A DNA stretch of 64,000 nt from Sphingomonas soli NBRC 100801. GTDB taxonomy: Bacteria; Pseudomonadota; Alphaproteobacteria; Sphingomonadales; Sphingomonadaceae. The stretch lies in contig NZ_BCTZ01000007.1 in NCBI RefSeq assembly GCF_001591025.1, forward strand, positions 29,119 to 93,118, given 5' to 3'. Under the pieces are notes generated by a model, which searched no databases, was not told the DNA's origin, and was given only the letters and a program-made list of their open reading frames with translations. Position 1 is the first letter of the stretch; the number at the start of each line of letters is the position of its first letter. Below, in pieces: positions 17,627 through 28,022 of this stretch. The translations under genes were made by a program, and so were the position numbers.

Positions 17627-18796
17627 TCAGAGCTTGTTGAAAAAGCGCGAGAGCCGATCCATCGCCTCGCGCACGCGCTCTTCGGATTCCGATCCGAAGC
17701 ACACCCGCAGATGCCCTTCCCCGCCCGGGCCATAGAAGCTGCCCGATTCCACCACGACATGTGCTTCGTGGAGGATCGCGCTGGCGAGTTCCTGTGAGGA
17801 ACGGCCGGTGCCGCTGATATCGGGGAAGGCGTAGATTGTCGCTTCAGGCTCGGCGCAGGTCACGCCGGGCATCTGGTTCAGCGCCTGCACGACGATATCG
17901 CGCTTGCGGCGATCCGCCTCGACCAGCGCGTGCATCGCATCCTGCGGCCCCTCAACTGCCGCGCGCGCACCTTCCTGGATGAAGACGTTGACGTGTGTCA
18001 CGTCGGTCATGGTGATGCGCAGGATCGCGGGCATCAGCTTCGCATCGGCGGTCAGATAGCCGATCCGCCAGCCGTCCATCGAATAGGCCTTGGTGAAGGC
18101 GAAGCAGGTGATCGTCCGCTCGCGCATCCCCGGCAGGCTGGCGATGCTGACATGCTTCGCCTGACCATAAGTGATGTACTCATACACCTCGTCCGACAGA
18201 ACCAGCAGGTCATGTTCGATCGCCAGATCGGCGACGTGCTGCAACTCCTCGCGCGTGTAGACGCGGCCAGTCGGGTTCGCCGGATTGACCAGCACGATCA
18301 TCCGGGTGCGATCGGTGATCTTCGCGGCGATCTTCTCTTTCGAGATGGCGTAGCCATTGGCCTTGTCCAGATCGGCGAACACCACCTTGCCGCCAGCTAG
18401 CTCGGTCTTGCCGACATGCTGCGGGTAATAGGGATCGAGCAGGATCACTTCGTCGCCCGGATCGATCGCGGCCATGAATGCGGCGAAGGATGCGTGCGTC
18501 AGCCCGTTGCAGACGAGCACTTCGTCCACCCCGTAATCCAGCCCGTTAAACTCGGTGAGCTTCTTGACCAGCGCCTGACGGAAGGAGAGCGTGCCGCGGA
18601 AATCGCCATAATGGACGATGCCCGCGTCCAGCGCGGCCTTGGTCGCTTCCTTGATATGTTCGGGCGTATCCGAATGCGGTCGACCAAACTCCAGGTGGAT
18701 GAGGTCTACCCCCGACGCCTCGAGCTTCGAGGCCTCCTCGTACATCCCGAAACTCTTCTTCGAACCGCCCGTAAGGCGCTGCGCCGGCCACTTCAT
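17627..18796 (-). CDS. PLP-dependent aminotransferase, class I/II
   Basis: 389-residue fold-type I aminotransferase converting an amino acid to its 2-oxo acid. LVNPANPTGRVYTREEL carries the conserved NPxNPTG, SDEVYEYITY the Asp/Tyr cofactor contacts, FTKAYSMDGWRIGY (about residue 235) the PLP lysine, and LRVCFG the C-terminal arginine. It is divergent from the anthraniloyl-CoA monooxygenase gene across 140 bp, and precedes a DUF885 gene. Its product could supply an aryl-pyruvate to the IorAB-like enzyme at 32.9-36.5 kb; substrate specificity is not readable. Confidence 0.9.
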   Translation of the reverse strand: MKWPAQRLTGGSKKSFGMYEEASKLEASGVDLIHLEFGRPHSDTPEHIKEATKAALDAGIVHYGDFRGTLSFRQALVKKLTEFNGLDYGVDEVLVCNGLTHASFAAFMAAIDPGDEVILLDPYYPQHVGKTELAGGKVVFADLDKANGYAISKEKIAAKITDRTRMIVLVNPANPTGRVYTREELQHVADLAIEHDLLVLSDEVYEYITYGQAKHVSIASLPGMRERTITCFAFTKAYSMDGWRIGYLTADAKLMPAILRITMTDVTHVNVFIQEGARAAVEGPQDAMHALVEADRRKRDIVVQALNQMPGVTCAEPEATIYAFPDISGTGRSSQELASAILHEAHVVVESGSFYGPGGEGHLRVCFGSESEERVREAMDRLSRFFNKL

Positions 18797-18849
18797 TTCA
18801 AGACCCTTTCACGACTCTCATACACGTGATTAATTATGTGATATAGGAT

Positions 18850-18865
18850 ATTTCAAGCTTGAAAT
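18850..18865. promoter_or_regulatory. 16-bp perfect palindrome, candidate MarR operator
   Basis: ATTTCAAGCTTGAAAT lies between the divergent aminotransferase and anthraniloyl-CoA monooxygenase genes, 71 bp before the GTG of the latter. An extra half-site ACTTGAAAT follows at 18871-18879. MarR repressors bind palindromes of this size, and a MarR gene (22002-22487) is in the operon downstream, so autoregulation is likely. Inference from position and symmetry. Confidence 0.6.
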
Positions 18866-18936
18866 TTTAGACTTGAAATAATTATGTTCCGGGCGTTAGG
18901 TGAGACAGAGGGAGTCGCCGCGGTGGAGTTTGGTAA

Positions 18937-21240
18937 GTGAAAATCGCATGCGTTGGCGGCGGTCCAGCAGGCCTCTATTTCGCAATCTCGATGAAGGTTC
19001 GCGACAGCGGCCACGAAGTGCACGTGTTCGAACGCAACCGCGCGGACGACACATTTGGCTGGGGCGTGGTTTTTTCGGACCAGACGGTCGAAAACCTCAT
19101 GGCCAACGATCCGGTCAGCGGCGAGACGATCCGCAACGAATTCGCCCATTGGGACGACATCGCCGTCCATATCCACGGTGAGACCATCCGATCCTCCGGG
19201 CACGGGTTTATCGGCATCGGCCGCAAGCGGATGCTCGCGATCCTTCAGGAGCGCGCGCGTGATCTGGGCGTGCAGCTACATTTCGAGCACGAAGCGAGCA
19301 GCGATCTTGCCGACTGGGCGGACTATGACCTGGTCATCGTTGCCGATGGTGCGAACAGCCGCCTTCGCGATCGCTACGCCGAGCATTTCGACATCGATAT
19401 CCAGCCGCGCCGCAACAAATATATCTGGCTCGGCACGCACAAGGTGTTCGACGCCTTCACCTTCGCCTTTGAACAACTGCCCGAGGGCTGGGTCTGGGCG
19501 CACGCCTATCGTTTCGATGACAACCTCTCGACCTTCATCGTCGAGATGGCACCCGAAACCTGGGAAGCGCTGGGCCTCGACAAGGCGGGACAGGACGAAG
19601 CGATTGCGTTCAGCGAGCGCGTCTTCGGGAAGCATCTCGACGGCAACAAGCTGATGTCCAATGCCAGCCATCTGCGCGGATCGGCGGCATGGCTCAACTT
19701 CCGCCGGATCGTCACCGGCCAATGGTCGTACGACAAACTCATCCTGCTCGGCGACGCGGCGCACACTGCGCATTTCTCGATCGGATCGGGCACCAAGCTC
19801 GCGCTCGAAGACGCGATCAAGCTCGCCGAAGTGCTCAACCGCCCCGGCCTGGGCCGCGAACAGGCGCTGGCTGAATATCAGGCGGAGCGCAGCGTCGAAG
19901 TGCTCAAGCTCCAGAACAGCGCGCGCAACTCCACCGAATGGTTCGAGACGCTCGACCGCTATCTCCCGTTCGAGCCGATGCAGTTCGCCTATTCGCTGCT
20001 CACCCGCTCGCAGCGCGTGAGCCATGAGAATCTGCGCCTGCGCGACCGTGCATGGCTGGAAAGTGTGGAGCGCTGGTTCCAGGCCCAGGCCCCCGGCGGC
20101 AAAGGCGAAAAGGCGGTGCCGCCCATGTTCGCGCCTTACAAGCTGCGCGAAATGTCGCTCCAGAACCGCGTCGTCGTATCGCCCATGGCGACCTATTCGG
20201 CGAAGAACGGCATGCCGAACGACTTCCACCTCGTCCATTACGGCGCGCGCGCTCAGGGCGGCGCGGGACTCGTCTATACCGAGATGACCTGCGTCTCCCC
20301 CGACGCGCGGATCACGCCCGGATGCCCCGGAATGTACGCGCCCGAGCATGTCGCGGCATGGCGGCGGATCACCGATTTCGCCCATACGAACAGCGGCGCG
20401 AAACTCTGCCTCCAGCTCGGCCATGCCGGTTCCAAGGGTTCGACCAATATCGGCTGGCAGGGCATGGATCAGCCGCTTGCCGAGGGGAACTGGCCACTGA
20501 TCGCCGCGTCGGACGTGCCGTGGAGCCCGACCAACGCCGCGCCCCGCCCGATGACGCGCGCCGACATGGACGAAGTCCGCGATCAATTCGTCGCCTCGGC
20601 ACGCATGGCGATCGACGCCGGCTTCGACATGATCGAGCTGCACGCAGCCCACGGCTATCTACTCTCCAGCTTCATCACACCGCTGCAGAACAAGCGGACC
20701 GACGAATATGGCGGCGGCCTGGAGAACCGCCTGCGCTATCCGCTCGAGGTATTCGAAGCGATGCGCGCCGTCTGGCCGGCCGAACGGCCGATGTCGGTCC
20801 GTATCTCGGCAAACGACTGGATGGGCGATCTGGGCGTTACCCCTGACGAGGCAGTGGAAATCGCCCGTGCCTTCGCGGCAGCAGGCGCCGACCTGATCGA
20901 CGTCTCCGCAGGCCAGACCTGGGCCGAGTGCAAGCCCGTCTACGGCCGCATGTTTCAGACGCCCTTCGCCGATCAGATCCGCAACGAGGCAAAGGTTTCG
21001 ACCATGGCGGTGGGCAACATCTTCGAGACCGACCATGCCAATTCGATCCTCGCCGCTGGCCGCGCGGATCTGGTCGCGATCGGTCGCCCGCACATGATCG
21101 ATCCGATGTGGACGCTGCGCGCCGCCGCCCAGCACGGCTATCGCGGCGCGCCTGTGCCGCCTCCGTATCTGAGCGGCATGAGCCAGCTTGCCCGCAATCT
21201 GGAGCGCGCCGCCGAGACCGGCGCGGCATTACGGAGCTGA
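18937..21240 (+). CDS. abmG: Anthraniloyl-CoA monooxygenase/reductase (fused FAD hydroxylase + Old Yellow Enzyme)
   Basis: 767-residue two-domain flavoprotein. Residues 1-390 are a FAD aromatic hydroxylase ([36 protein letters not shown] near 272). From about 396 a complete FMN Old Yellow Enzyme-like reductase follows ([52 protein letters not shown]). Length and order match 2-aminobenzoyl-CoA monooxygenase/reductase of Azoarcus evansii (about 764 residues), which hydroxylates and then reduces the ring in one polypeptide, dearomatising it. Salicylyl-CoA 5-hydroxylases are related but shorter. The GTG start has GGTGGAG 8 bp upstream. It leads an eight-gene operon of beta-oxidation-type enzymes, which supports the CoA-ester substrate. 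Confidence 0.88.
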   Translation: MKIACVGGGPAGLYFAISMKVRDSGHEVHVFERNRADDTFGWGVVFSDQTVENLMANDPVSGETIRNEFAHWDDIAVHIHGETIRSSGHGFIGIGRKRMLAILQERARDLGVQLHFEHEASSDLADWADYDLVIVADGANSRLRDRYAEHFDIDIQPRRNKYIWLGTHKVFDAFTFAFEQLPEGWVWAHAYRFDDNLSTFIVEMAPETWEALGLDKAGQDEAIAFSERVFGKHLDGNKLMSNASHLRGSAAWLNFRRIVTGQWSYDKLILLGDAAHTAHFSIGSGTKLALEDAIKLAEVLNRPGLGREQALAEYQAERSVEVLKLQNSARNSTEWFETLDRYLPFEPMQFAYSLLTRSQRVSHENLRLRDRAWLESVERWFQAQAPGGKGEKAVPPMFAPYKLREMSLQNRVVVSPMATYSAKNGMPNDFHLVHYGARAQGGAGLVYTEMTCVSPDARITPGCPGMYAPEHVAAWRRITDFAHTNSGAKLCLQLGHAGSKGSTNIGWQGMDQPLAEGNWPLIAASDVPWSPTNAAPRPMTRADMDEVRDQFVASARMAIDAGFDMIELHAAHGYLLSSFITPLQNKRTDEYGGGLENRLRYPLEVFEAMRAVWPAERPMSVRISANDWMGDLGVTPDEAVEIARAFAAAGADLIDVSAGQTWAECKPVYGRMFQTPFADQIRNEAKVSTMAVGNIFETDHANSILAAGRADLVAIGRPHMIDPMWTLRAAAQHGYRGAPVPPPYLSGMSQLARNLERAAETGAALRS

Positions 21241-21243
21241 GCC

Positions 21244-22005
21244 ATGCGGCTGTCTAACGTCCATGCGATCGTCACCGGCGGTGGGTCTGGCATCGGCACA
21301 GCCATCGCCCGCGCGCTGGCCGCGGAGGGGGCGTGGCTCACGCTGATCGGGCGCCGGCAGGAAGCGCTCGATGCAGTCGCCGCGACGATCCCCGGCGCGA
21401 TCGGCGTGACTGCGGACGTGACCGACCGCGCCTCGATCGACACCGCCTTTGCAGCCGCCCGCGCGGCGCACGGCCCGATCGGCATCCTCGTCAACAACGC
21501 CGGCATCGCACCCACCGCCCCCTTCGCCAAGGTGACCGCCGAAAGCTGGCGCGCTACGATGGCGACCAACCTGGATGCGTTGTTCCATTGCTGTCAGGCC
21601 GCGCTTCCCGATCTGCTCGCCGCCCCGGCGGGACGCATCGTCACCGTGGCGTCGACCGCCGGGCTCAAGGGTTACGGCTATACCGCCCCTTACGTGGCAT
21701 CGAAGCATGGCGCGATCGGGCTGATGCGTGCGCTCGCCACCGAATTCGCCGCCACCCCGCTCACCGCCAACGCGCTCTGCCCCGGCTTCACCGATACCGA
21801 TATCGTCGCTACGGCGATCCAGACGATCACCAGCCGAACCGGTCGCACCGAGGCTGAGGCACTGGCCGAACTGACGCGCCACAACCCCCAGAAGCGGCTA
21901 ATCACTCCGGACGAAGTCGCCGAAGCAGCGCTCTGGCTCTGCCTGCCGGGCAGCGGATCGGTGACCGGTCAGGCGATCCCGATCGCAGGTGGAGAAGTGA
22001 TGTGA
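21244..22005 (+). CDS. SDR family oxidoreductase, probable 3-hydroxyacyl-CoA dehydrogenase
   Basis: 253-residue SDR with TGGGSGIG cofactor motif, NNAG, catalytic Ser in VASTAG, YVASK active-site Tyr/Lys and a CPGFTDTDI loop. It starts 3 bp after the monooxygenase stop and overlaps the MarR gene by 4 bp. In a CoA-ester operon the likely reaction is oxidation of a 3-hydroxyacyl-CoA or reduction of a ring ketone such as the 5-oxo group formed by the monooxygenase/reductase. Which one cannot be decided from sequence. Confidence 0.87.
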   Translation: MRLSNVHAIVTGGGSGIGTAIARALAAEGAWLTLIGRRQEALDAVAATIPGAIGVTADVTDRASIDTAFAAARAAHGPIGILVNNAGIAPTAPFAKVTAESWRATMATNLDALFHCCQAALPDLLAAPAGRIVTVASTAGLKGYGYTAPYVASKHGAIGLMRALATEFAATPLTANALCPGFTDTDIVATAIQTITSRTGRTEAEALAELTRHNPQKRLITPDEVAEAALWLCLPGSGSVTGQAIPIAGGEVM

Positions 22006-22487
22006 CAGCACCCCAGGTAAACGCGCACGAAGGATTGCCCGATGATCGCGACAATGTGCGCCTCTGGCTGCGCCTGCTCACCTGCACCCGGATCATCGAA
22101 AAGAGCGTGAAGCGCGGCTTCGCGGACGAATATAACAGCACCCTCCCCCGCTTCGACGTGATGGCCGCGCTGGAGCGCCGACCCGAGGGGATGACTATGG
22201 GCCAGCTGTCCAAGGCGCTGCTCGTTTCCAACGGGAATGTCACCGGCGTCGTCCAGGTGCTTGTGCGCGATCGCTATGTCAGCCTCACGCCCTCGCCCAC
22301 CGATGGCCGCTCGTCGGTTGCGCGGCTCACCCGATTGGGCCGCGATCATTTCGCGGTGCTCGCAGAGGCGCATCGCAACTGGGTTGAAACGATGCTCGCC
22401 GGGCTGGGCCGCGAAGACCGCAGCCAACTCTATCAAAGCCTGGGCGTGCTCAAGGACCTGCTCGCCGACAACGGGGAAACAGAATGA
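22002..22487 (+). CDS. MarR family transcriptional regulator
   Basis: 161-residue winged-helix repressor. [27 protein letters not shown] is the recognition helix region and [17 protein letters not shown] the wing. It starts at a GTG overlapping the SDR stop and its own stop overlaps the next ATG, so it is embedded in the operon and probably regulates it, relieved by an aryl-CoA or related ligand as in other CoA-linked aromatic pathways. The palindrome at 18850-18865 is its candidate operator. Confidence 0.88.
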   Translation: MTAPQVNAHEGLPDDRDNVRLWLRLLTCTRIIEKSVKRGFADEYNSTLPRFDVMAALERRPEGMTMGQLSKALLVSNGNVTGVVQVLVRDRYVSLTPSPTDGRSSVARLTRLGRDHFAVLAEAHRNWVETMLAGLGREDRSQLYQSLGVLKDLLADNGETE

Positions 22488-23299
22488 CCTTTGATCCAAC
22501 CAGCTTCGCGCCCGAACATTTCGGCTGGGCCTTTGCCAACGGCGTCGCAACCGTCACGCTCAACCGGCCCGAGCGCAAGAACCCGCTCACCTTCGATAGC
22601 TATGCCGAGCTCCGCGATACCTTCCGCGCGCTCGTCTATGTGCCGGAGGTTAAGGCCGTGGTCGTCACCGGCGCGGGCGGCAATTTCTCCTCGGGCGGCG
22701 ACGTGCATGAGATCATCGGCCCGCTCACCGAAATGGCGATGCCCGAACTGCTCGCCTTCACCCGCATGACCGGCGATCTGGTAAAGGCGATGCGCGCCTG
22801 CCCGCAGCCGATCATCGCCGCGATCGACGGCATCTGCGTGGGCGCGGGCGCGATCATGGCGATGGCATCCGATATGCGCCTCGCCACCCCGGCGACCAAG
22901 ACCGCATTCCTGTTCACGCGCGTCGGCCTGGCGGGTTGCGATATGGGCGCGTGCGCGATCCTGCCCCGCATCATCGGTCAGGGCCGCGCGTCGGACCTGC
23001 TCTACACCGGCCGGGTCATGACCGCTGAGGAGGGCGAGCGCTGGGGCTTCCACAACCGCCTCGTATCGGCGGATGCGCTGCTCGACGAAGCGCTGGCGCT
23101 GGCGCAGAGCCTCGCTACCGGCCCCACCTTCGCGCATGGCATCACCAAGACCCAGCTCAACGTCGAATGGGCCGTCAGCGTCGAAACGGCGATCGAGATG
23201 GAAGCGCAGGCTCAGGCAATCTGCATGGCGACCAAGGACTTCCGCCGCGCCTTTGAAGCCTTTGCTGAAAAGCGCTCTCCGGTGTTCGAGGGCAACTGA
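22484..23299 (+). CDS. Enoyl-CoA hydratase/isomerase family protein
   Basis: 271-residue crotonase-fold protein. [21 protein letters not shown] opens it, [14 protein letters not shown] supplies the first oxyanion loop and [21 protein letters not shown] the second. In hydratases a Glu follows about 20 residues later (G..PG.G pattern); here the segment is [18 protein letters not shown], with Asp at about that place. It may therefore be a lyase, ring hydrolase or isomerase, not a simple hydratase. The start overlaps the MarR stop (ATGA) and the end overlaps the next gene. Confidence 0.87.
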   Translation: MTFDPTSFAPEHFGWAFANGVATVTLNRPERKNPLTFDSYAELRDTFRALVYVPEVKAVVVTGAGGNFSSGGDVHEIIGPLTEMAMPELLAFTRMTGDLVKAMRACPQPIIAAIDGICVGAGAIMAMASDMRLATPATKTAFLFTRVGLAGCDMGACAILPRIIGQGRASDLLYTGRVMTAEEGERWGFHNRLVSADALLDEALALAQSLATGPTFAHGITKTQLNVEWAVSVETAIEMEAQAQAICMATKDFRRAFEAFAEKRSPVFEGN

Positions 23300-24465
23300 T
23301 GGCAGACCGCAGCTTCCTCGACTGGCCCTTCCTCGACGATGGCCACCGCGCGCTGGCCGCCGATCTGGAGGCGTGGTGCGTTGCCAGTCTCTCCGCGCAT
23401 CACGGTGCGGACGTGGATGCCGAATGCCGCCGGCTGGTTCGCGCACTCGGGGATGGAGGTTGGCTGCGTTACTGCGTTCCGGCAGCCTGGGGCGGCATCC
23501 GTGAGACGCTCGATATCCGCTCGCTCGCGCTGATCCGCGAAACGCTCGCGCGCCATTCCGGCCTCGCCGATTTCGCCTTCGCGATGCAGGGCCTCGGCTC
23601 GGGCACGATCTCGCTATTCGGCACCGAAGCGCAGAAGCAGGCCTATCTCCCCGCGGTCGCGCGCGGCGAAAAGATCGCCGCCTTCGCGCTTACCGAGCCG
23701 GGCTCGGGCTCCGACGTTGCCTCCATGTCGACCTCCGCCGATCGCACCGCGGATGGCTGGCGGGTCAATGGCGCAAAGACCTATATCTCGAACGGCGGCA
23801 TCGCTGATTATTACGTGCTGTTCGCCCGCACCGGCGAAGCGCCGGGTGCCAAGGGCGTCTCCGCATTCCTCGTCGACGCGGATACACCCGGCCTCAACGT
23901 CACCGAGCGGATCGACGTGATCGCCCCCCACCCTCTCGCCACCCTCGAATTCACCGATATGGCGCTGCCCGCAGACGCGCTCCTCGGAGAGGCCGGGCGC
24001 GGCTTTGCCGAAGCGATGGCGACGCTCGATATCTTCCGCACCACGGTGGGTGCCGCCGCGCTGGGCTTTGCTCGCCGCGCGCTCGACGAAGCCACCGCCC
24101 GCGCCCGCGTGCGCAAGCTTGGCGAGGGCACGCTAGCCGACAACCCGGTCACCCAGTCCAAGCTCGCCGAGATGGTGCTCGATATCGATACCTCCGCGCT
24201 GCTCATCTACCGCGCGGGCTGGCTCCGCGACGTGCAGGGTCAGCGCAACACGCGCGAAGCCGCGCTCGCCAAGCTGCACGCGACTGACAGCGCGCAGCAG
24301 GTGATCGACAAGGCAGTCCAGATCTTCGGTGGCCTAGGCGTCACCGTCGGTGCACCGGTCGAGGCGCTTTACCGCGAGGTCCGCGCGCTCCGCATCTATG
24401 AGGGTGCGTCGGAGGTGCAGAAGATCGTCATTGCCCGCCAGCATCTGGCGCAGAGCGCCGACTGA
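23299..24465 (+). CDS. Acyl-CoA dehydrogenase
   Basis: 388-residue FAD enzyme forming a 2,3-double bond in an acyl-Co[15 protein letters not shown] is the family signature and [22 protein letters not shown] the flavin region. The C-terminal [18 protein letters not shown] holds the glutamate position used as catalytic base in many members. N-terminus is slightly divergent ([18 protein letters not shown]). It overlaps both neighbours by one base. Likely oxidises a ring-derived or C7 dicarboxylic acyl-CoA intermediate; the second dehydrogenase in the operon (25283-26458) is of a distinct subfamily. Confidence 0.9.
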   Translation: MADRSFLDWPFLDDGHRALAADLEAWCVASLSAHHGADVDAECRRLVRALGDGGWLRYCVPAAWGGIRETLDIRSLALIRETLARHSGLADFAFAMQGLGSGTISLFGTEAQKQAYLPAVARGEKIAAFALTEPGSGSDVASMSTSADRTADGWRVNGAKTYISNGGIADYYVLFARTGEAPGAKGVSAFLVDADTPGLNVTERIDVIAPHPLATLEFTDMALPADALLGEAGRGFAEAMATLDIFRTTVGAAALGFARRALDEATARARVRKLGEGTLADNPVTQSKLAEMVLDIDTSALLIYRAGWLRDVQGQRNTREAALAKLHATDSAQQVIDKAVQIFGGLGVTVGAPVEALYREVRALRIYEGASEVQKIVIARQHLAQSAD

Positions 24466-24869
24466 TGTTCCGCGTGACCTTTCCGCTGCGCTTCGCACAC
24501 TGCGATCCGGCGGGCATCGCTTATTATCCGCGCTGCCTGGAGCTGTGCGACGCCGCGATCGAGGATTGGACGCCCGCGATCCTCGGCGACGATCGGCGCA
24601 GGATGCACATGGAACGCGGGCTTGGCCTCCCCACCGTCAGCCTCACCTCAACCTTCATCGCGCCCAGCATATTGGGCGATCTGCTCGAATTCGCCGTCCG
24701 CCTCGTCCGGGTCGGGCGGAGCTCGATCGAGCTTGAAGTAGAGGTCACGTGCGGCGGTGCGCCGCGCTTCAATGTCCGGCTCACCCAGGTCCTGATCGAG
24801 CTTGCCGGGGGCACATCGCAGCCCTGGCCATCCGAATATCGCCAACGCCTTGAAATGGAATGCCAATGA
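24465..24869 (+). CDS. Acyl-CoA thioesterase, hotdog fold (4HBT family)
   Basis: 134-residue single hotdog domain. The N-terminal FAHCDPAGIAYYPRCLELCD contains the catalytic Asp of the 4-hydroxybenzoyl-CoA thioesterase family. Such enzymes hydrolyse aryl-CoA or acyl-CoA; in CoA-linked aromatic pathways they rescue CoA from dead-end thioesters. It overlaps the dehydrogenase gene by one base and the RidA gene by 4 bp. Cytoplasmic. Confidence 0.88.
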   Translation: MFRVTFPLRFAHCDPAGIAYYPRCLELCDAAIEDWTPAILGDDRRRMHMERGLGLPTVSLTSTFIAPSILGDLLEFAVRLVRVGRSSIELEVEVTCGGAPRFNVRLTQVLIELAGGTSQPWPSEYRQRLEMECQ

Positions 24870-25273
24870 CCGTCCACCAGACCCTCCTCCCCCCCGGCTG
24901 GAAGCGCCCGCGCGGCTATGCCAACGGCATCTCCGCCAGCGGCCGCACGATATACACCGCCGGCGTGGTCGGCTGGGATGCGGAGGAGCGCTTTGTCGCA
25001 TCCAGCCTTTCCGGCCAGTTTCGCCAGGTGCTGATCAACACGCTGGCGATCCTCGCCGAAGCGGGTGCCGGGCCCGAGCATATCGTGCGGATGACCTGGT
25101 ACATCACGAGCCGCGATGAGTATCTGGACGAGATCGCCGAGATCGGTGCCGCATGGCGCGAACTGATCGGCCGCAACTATCCGGCGATGGCCGTGGTTGA
25201 GGTTGCGGCTCTGGTCGAGATCGAAGCAAAGCTAGAGATCGAAACAATTGCGGTCGTCCCCACCGCAGCCTGA
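24866..25273 (+). CDS. RidA family (YjgF/L-PSP) enamine/imine deaminase
   Basis: 135-residue RidA-fold protein, normally a trimer. YTAGVVGWDAEERF, QFRQVLINTLAILAEAGAGPEHIVRMTWYIT and NYPAMAVVEVAALVEIEAKLEIET follow the family layout, although the usual C-terminal R of RxxV appears replaced near NYPAM..VEV. The ATG at 24866 overlaps the thioesterase stop; an ATG two codons earlier is less likely. RidA proteins hydrolyse enamines or imines to ketones and ammonia, which fits the 2-amino-5-oxocyclohexene-carbonyl-CoA (an enamine) formed by the monooxygenase/reductase: a probable deamination step. Confidence 0.88.
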   Translation: MTVHQTLLPPGWKRPRGYANGISASGRTIYTAGVVGWDAEERFVASSLSGQFRQVLINTLAILAEAGAGPEHIVRMTWYITSRDEYLDEIAEIGAAWRELIGRNYPAMAVVEVAALVEIEAKLEIETIAVVPTAA

Positions 25274-25282
25274 GGAATGGAA

Positions 25283-26458
25283 ATGCAGAAATTTGACTGG
25301 GCCGATCCCCTCCTGCTCGATGCGCAGCTGGAGGATGAGGAGCGGATGATCCGCGACACCGCACGCGACTATGCGCAGGCGCAGCTCGCGCCGCGCGTGA
25401 TCGAAGCGTTCGACAAGGAAATCACCGATCGCGAGATATTCCGCGAGATGGGAGAGCTGGGGCTTCTCGGCCCGACGGTTTCCGAAAAATATGGCGGCGT
25501 CGGCGCTTCCTATGTCGCTTATGGCCTCGTGGCGCGCGAGGTTGAGCGCGTCGATTCCGGCTATCGCTCGATGATGAGCGTGCAGTCGAGCCTCGTCATG
25601 TACCCGATCTACGCCTTCGGCTCGGAAGAGCAGAAGCTCAAGTACCTGCCGAAGCTCGCCAGCGGCGAATGGGTCGGCTGTTTCGGCCTTACCGAGCCGG
25701 ATGCGGGCTCCGATCCGGGCGGGATGCGCACCCGCGCCACAAAGATTGACGGCGGCTATCGTCTCAACGGGGCAAAGACCTGGATCTCCAACGCCCCGAT
25801 CGCCGACGTCTTCGTGGTCTGGGCCAAGTCGGATGCACATGGCGGCGCGATCCGCGGCTTCGTGCTGGAAAAGGGCATGAAGGGCCTTTCCGCGCCGAAG
25901 ATCGAAGGCAAATTGAGCCTGCGTGCCTCGATCACCGGCATGATCAATCTCGACGAAGTCGAAGTCGGCGAAGATGCGCTGCTTCCCGAAGTAGAAGGCC
26001 TCAAAGGCCCCTTCTCGTGCTTGAACCGCGCGCGCTACGGGATCAGCTGGGGCGCACTCGGTGCTGCCGAATTCTGTTTCCACGCCGCCCGCCAATATGG
26101 CCTCGATCGTCACCAGTTCGGTCGCCCTCTCGCCGCTACCCAGCTCTTCCAGAAGAAGCTGGCGGATATGGAAACCGAGATCACTCTCGGCCTCCAGGCG
26201 TCGCTCCGTGTCGGCCGCCTGATCGACAGCGGCAATTTCGCGCCCGAGATGATCTCGATCGTCAAGCGCAACAATGTCGGCAAGGCGCTCGATATCGCGC
26301 GGGCCGCGCGCGACATGCATGGCGGCAACGGCATCTCGGGCGAGTTCCAGGTGATGCGTCACCTGATGAACCTCGAAACCGTGAACACTTATGAGGGCAC
26401 GCACGACGTCCATGCCCTGATCCTTGGCCGCGCGATCACCGGGATCGCCGCCTTCTAG
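25283..26458 (+). CDS. Glutaryl-CoA dehydrogenase
   Basis: 391-residue FAD acyl-CoA dehydrogenase that also decarboxylates, glutaryl-CoA to crotonyl-CoA. Subfamily marks are strong: [59 protein letters not shown] and the C-terminal [19 protein letters not shown] with the catalytic Glu. The ATG at 25283 has AGGA at good spacing; an ATG 6 bp earlier is too close. Last gene of the operon. It indicates that the dearomatised ring is degraded by beta-oxidation through glutaryl-CoA. Confidence 0.93.
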   Translation: MQKFDWADPLLLDAQLEDEERMIRDTARDYAQAQLAPRVIEAFDKEITDREIFREMGELGLLGPTVSEKYGGVGASYVAYGLVAREVERVDSGYRSMMSVQSSLVMYPIYAFGSEEQKLKYLPKLASGEWVGCFGLTEPDAGSDPGGMRTRATKIDGGYRLNGAKTWISNAPIADVFVVWAKSDAHGGAIRGFVLEKGMKGLSAPKIEGKLSLRASITGMINLDEVEVGEDALLPEVEGLKGPFSCLNRARYGISWGALGAAEFCFHAARQYGLDRHQFGRPLAATQLFQKKLADMETEITLGLQASLRVGRLIDSGNFAPEMISIVKRNNVGKALDIARAARDMHGGNGISGEFQVMRHLMNLETVNTYEGTHDVHALILGRAITGIAAF

Positions 26459-26465
26459 GAATGAT

Positions 26466-26490
26466 GGGCGGCCGGATCATCCGGCCGCCC
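26466..26490. terminator. Hairpin between convergent genes
   Basis: GGGCGGCCGGAT and its complement ATCCGGCCGCCC are separated by one base, giving a stem of about 10 bp with a 5-base loop. It lies between the glutaryl-CoA dehydrogenase stop and the end of the convergent M24 peptidase gene. The T-tract (GCTTTCT) is short, so termination efficiency is uncertain. Confidence 0.5.
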
Positions 26491-26496
26491 GCTTTC

Positions 26497-27825
26497 TCAC
26501 TTCACCAGCAGGATCCGGTTGCCCGGCGGATAGGCCCATTCGAAGCCGCGCTCGGTGACCACGCCATTATCCTCCAGCGGAATCTTGATCTTGCGCCCGC
26601 CCCATTCCGGCACCGGAGTGTAGAGGAACGATTCGATCGACAGGAAATTGCCGGCACGCAGCGTGTAGGTCATGCGTAGCGGGTTGAAATCGGCCATGGA
26701 CGGGCCCGAACCATGGCCCAGATCGCCCACCGAATGGCTGCCGATCACCACATCCGAAACCTTGAGATCCTTGCTCGGATCGTCGTAGCGGCCCAGCACG
26801 AAGCCCGGCGTTTCCGCCACACGCTTGTTCACCGCAGCCAGTGCTTCTCCGGCGGTAATGCCCGGACGGATTACGTCCAGGATCATCTGGCGTATCTCGC
26901 GCGCTTTGTCATAGGCACGCTGCAGCCCCAGCGGCGGAGCATTCTCGCCCGGCTTCAGCACATAGCTCATGCGCTTCATATCGGTGTAATAGAACAGATA
27001 ATTGGCGCCCCAATCGACCGTGATCAGGTCGCCGGGCTTGATCACATGATCGCCCGAAGTCGGGCCACGCTCACCCGGCCCAAGGATATAGACGCTCGGC
27101 AGCCCGAAGCTGCTTCCCAGCCCTTCCTTGTGAAGCTGTTCCATCATCCACCATGCGACATCGCCGGTGGTGGTGTGCCCCGGCACGATCACTTCGTTTG
27201 AAAGCGCACGCTCCAGGATCGTCCGCGAATACTCGCCCGCCTTGGCGAAGGCCGCGATCTCGTTGACCGAATGCCGGGCGCGGAAATCCGAGACCAGTTT
27301 TTCGGCTGAAACCAGCCGCTCCGCCAGGGTTGGCCCCAAAGTCTGGGCCAGCCTGGTCCGAAGCGAATGGCTCAGCCCATCCGCAGCACCGATCTCGGTC
27401 GCGACATTGATCCCGATCCGCTTCGGATTGCGCGCCTCGACGAACTTCCTCAGCTCCGCCGGCGAGAGCTTGAGATCATAAAGCGGGCATTGGTCGAACG
27501 CCGCCCCGCCAATGCCCATCGCCGCGCGCTCGATCCGCCCGCTGCCGCTACGATCGGTGAACACATAATAGCCGACATCGCCGATATAGCCGCCGCCGAG
27601 CAGCGCGGCGTTGGGATCGTCATGCCCCTCGCGCCCCGCAACGATCCACATGTCCACGCCGTTTTCGCGCATCACCTCAGGGAGGATCAGGTCGAGCTTG
27701 TCCTTGCGGATCTGGCACATCTGGTCCCAGCGCCGCTTCGCCTCCTGGCCCTGGGCCGGCGTCGCCGCGAGCAGGGGCAAGATGGCGAGCGGGAGGGCAA
27801 GCCGGCTCAAACGCTTCGACGACAC
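26497..27825 (-). CDS. M24 family Xaa-Pro peptidase-like protein, exported
   Basis: 442 residues from the GTG at 27825, chosen for GGGAGA 6 bp upstream and because it gives a clean signal peptide (SRLALPLAILPLLAATPAQGQ). The C-terminal pita-bread domain keeps the five metal ligands in order: Asp in TVDWGANY, Asp in YYTDMKR, His in GHGSGPS, Glu in SIESFLY and Glu in VVTERGFEW. Family members cleave Xaa-Pro bonds, though creatinases share the fold. Export to the periplasm suggests peptide scavenging, in line with the DUF885 and S9 enzymes nearby. Confidence 0.87.
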   Translation of the reverse strand: MSSKRLSRLALPLAILPLLAATPAQGQEAKRRWDQMCQIRKDKLDLILPEVMRENGVDMWIVAGREGHDDPNAALLGGGYIGDVGYYVFTDRSGSGRIERAAMGIGGAAFDQCPLYDLKLSPAELRKFVEARNPKRIGINVATEIGAADGLSHSLRTRLAQTLGPTLAERLVSAEKLVSDFRARHSVNEIAAFAKAGEYSRTILERALSNEVIVPGHTTTGDVAWWMMEQLHKEGLGSSFGLPSVYILGPGERGPTSGDHVIKPGDLITVDWGANYLFYYTDMKRMSYVLKPGENAPPLGLQRAYDKAREIRQMILDVIRPGITAGEALAAVNKRVAETPGFVLGRYDDPSKDLKVSDVVIGSHSVGDLGHGSGPSMADFNPLRMTYTLRAGNFLSIESFLYTPVPEWGGRKIKIPLEDNGVVTERGFEWAYPPGNRILLVK

Positions 27826-28022
27826 GCTGTTTCTCCCATGGTGTTTCTCAGCGGCGAAGCTGACAGAAGCGCCGCCCCAATGAAACAATAATCACGCGAT
27901 TTTCGTTGATATATGCCCGCTCGCCCGGCAATGGGCATCGGCATCGAGACGCTCGGATGCGAAGTCAGCGTGCCGGAACAAGATGGGGGAAGCCGAAGTC
28001 GAGCATCGGGCGCGACGGCGGA

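Noticed and set aside
18937..21240. Salicylyl-CoA 5-hydroxylase as the primary call
   Set aside because: Stand-alone salicylyl-CoA hydroxylases lack the C-terminal Old Yellow Enzyme domain, and RidA plus glutaryl-CoA dehydrogenase fit the amino-substituted ring better.
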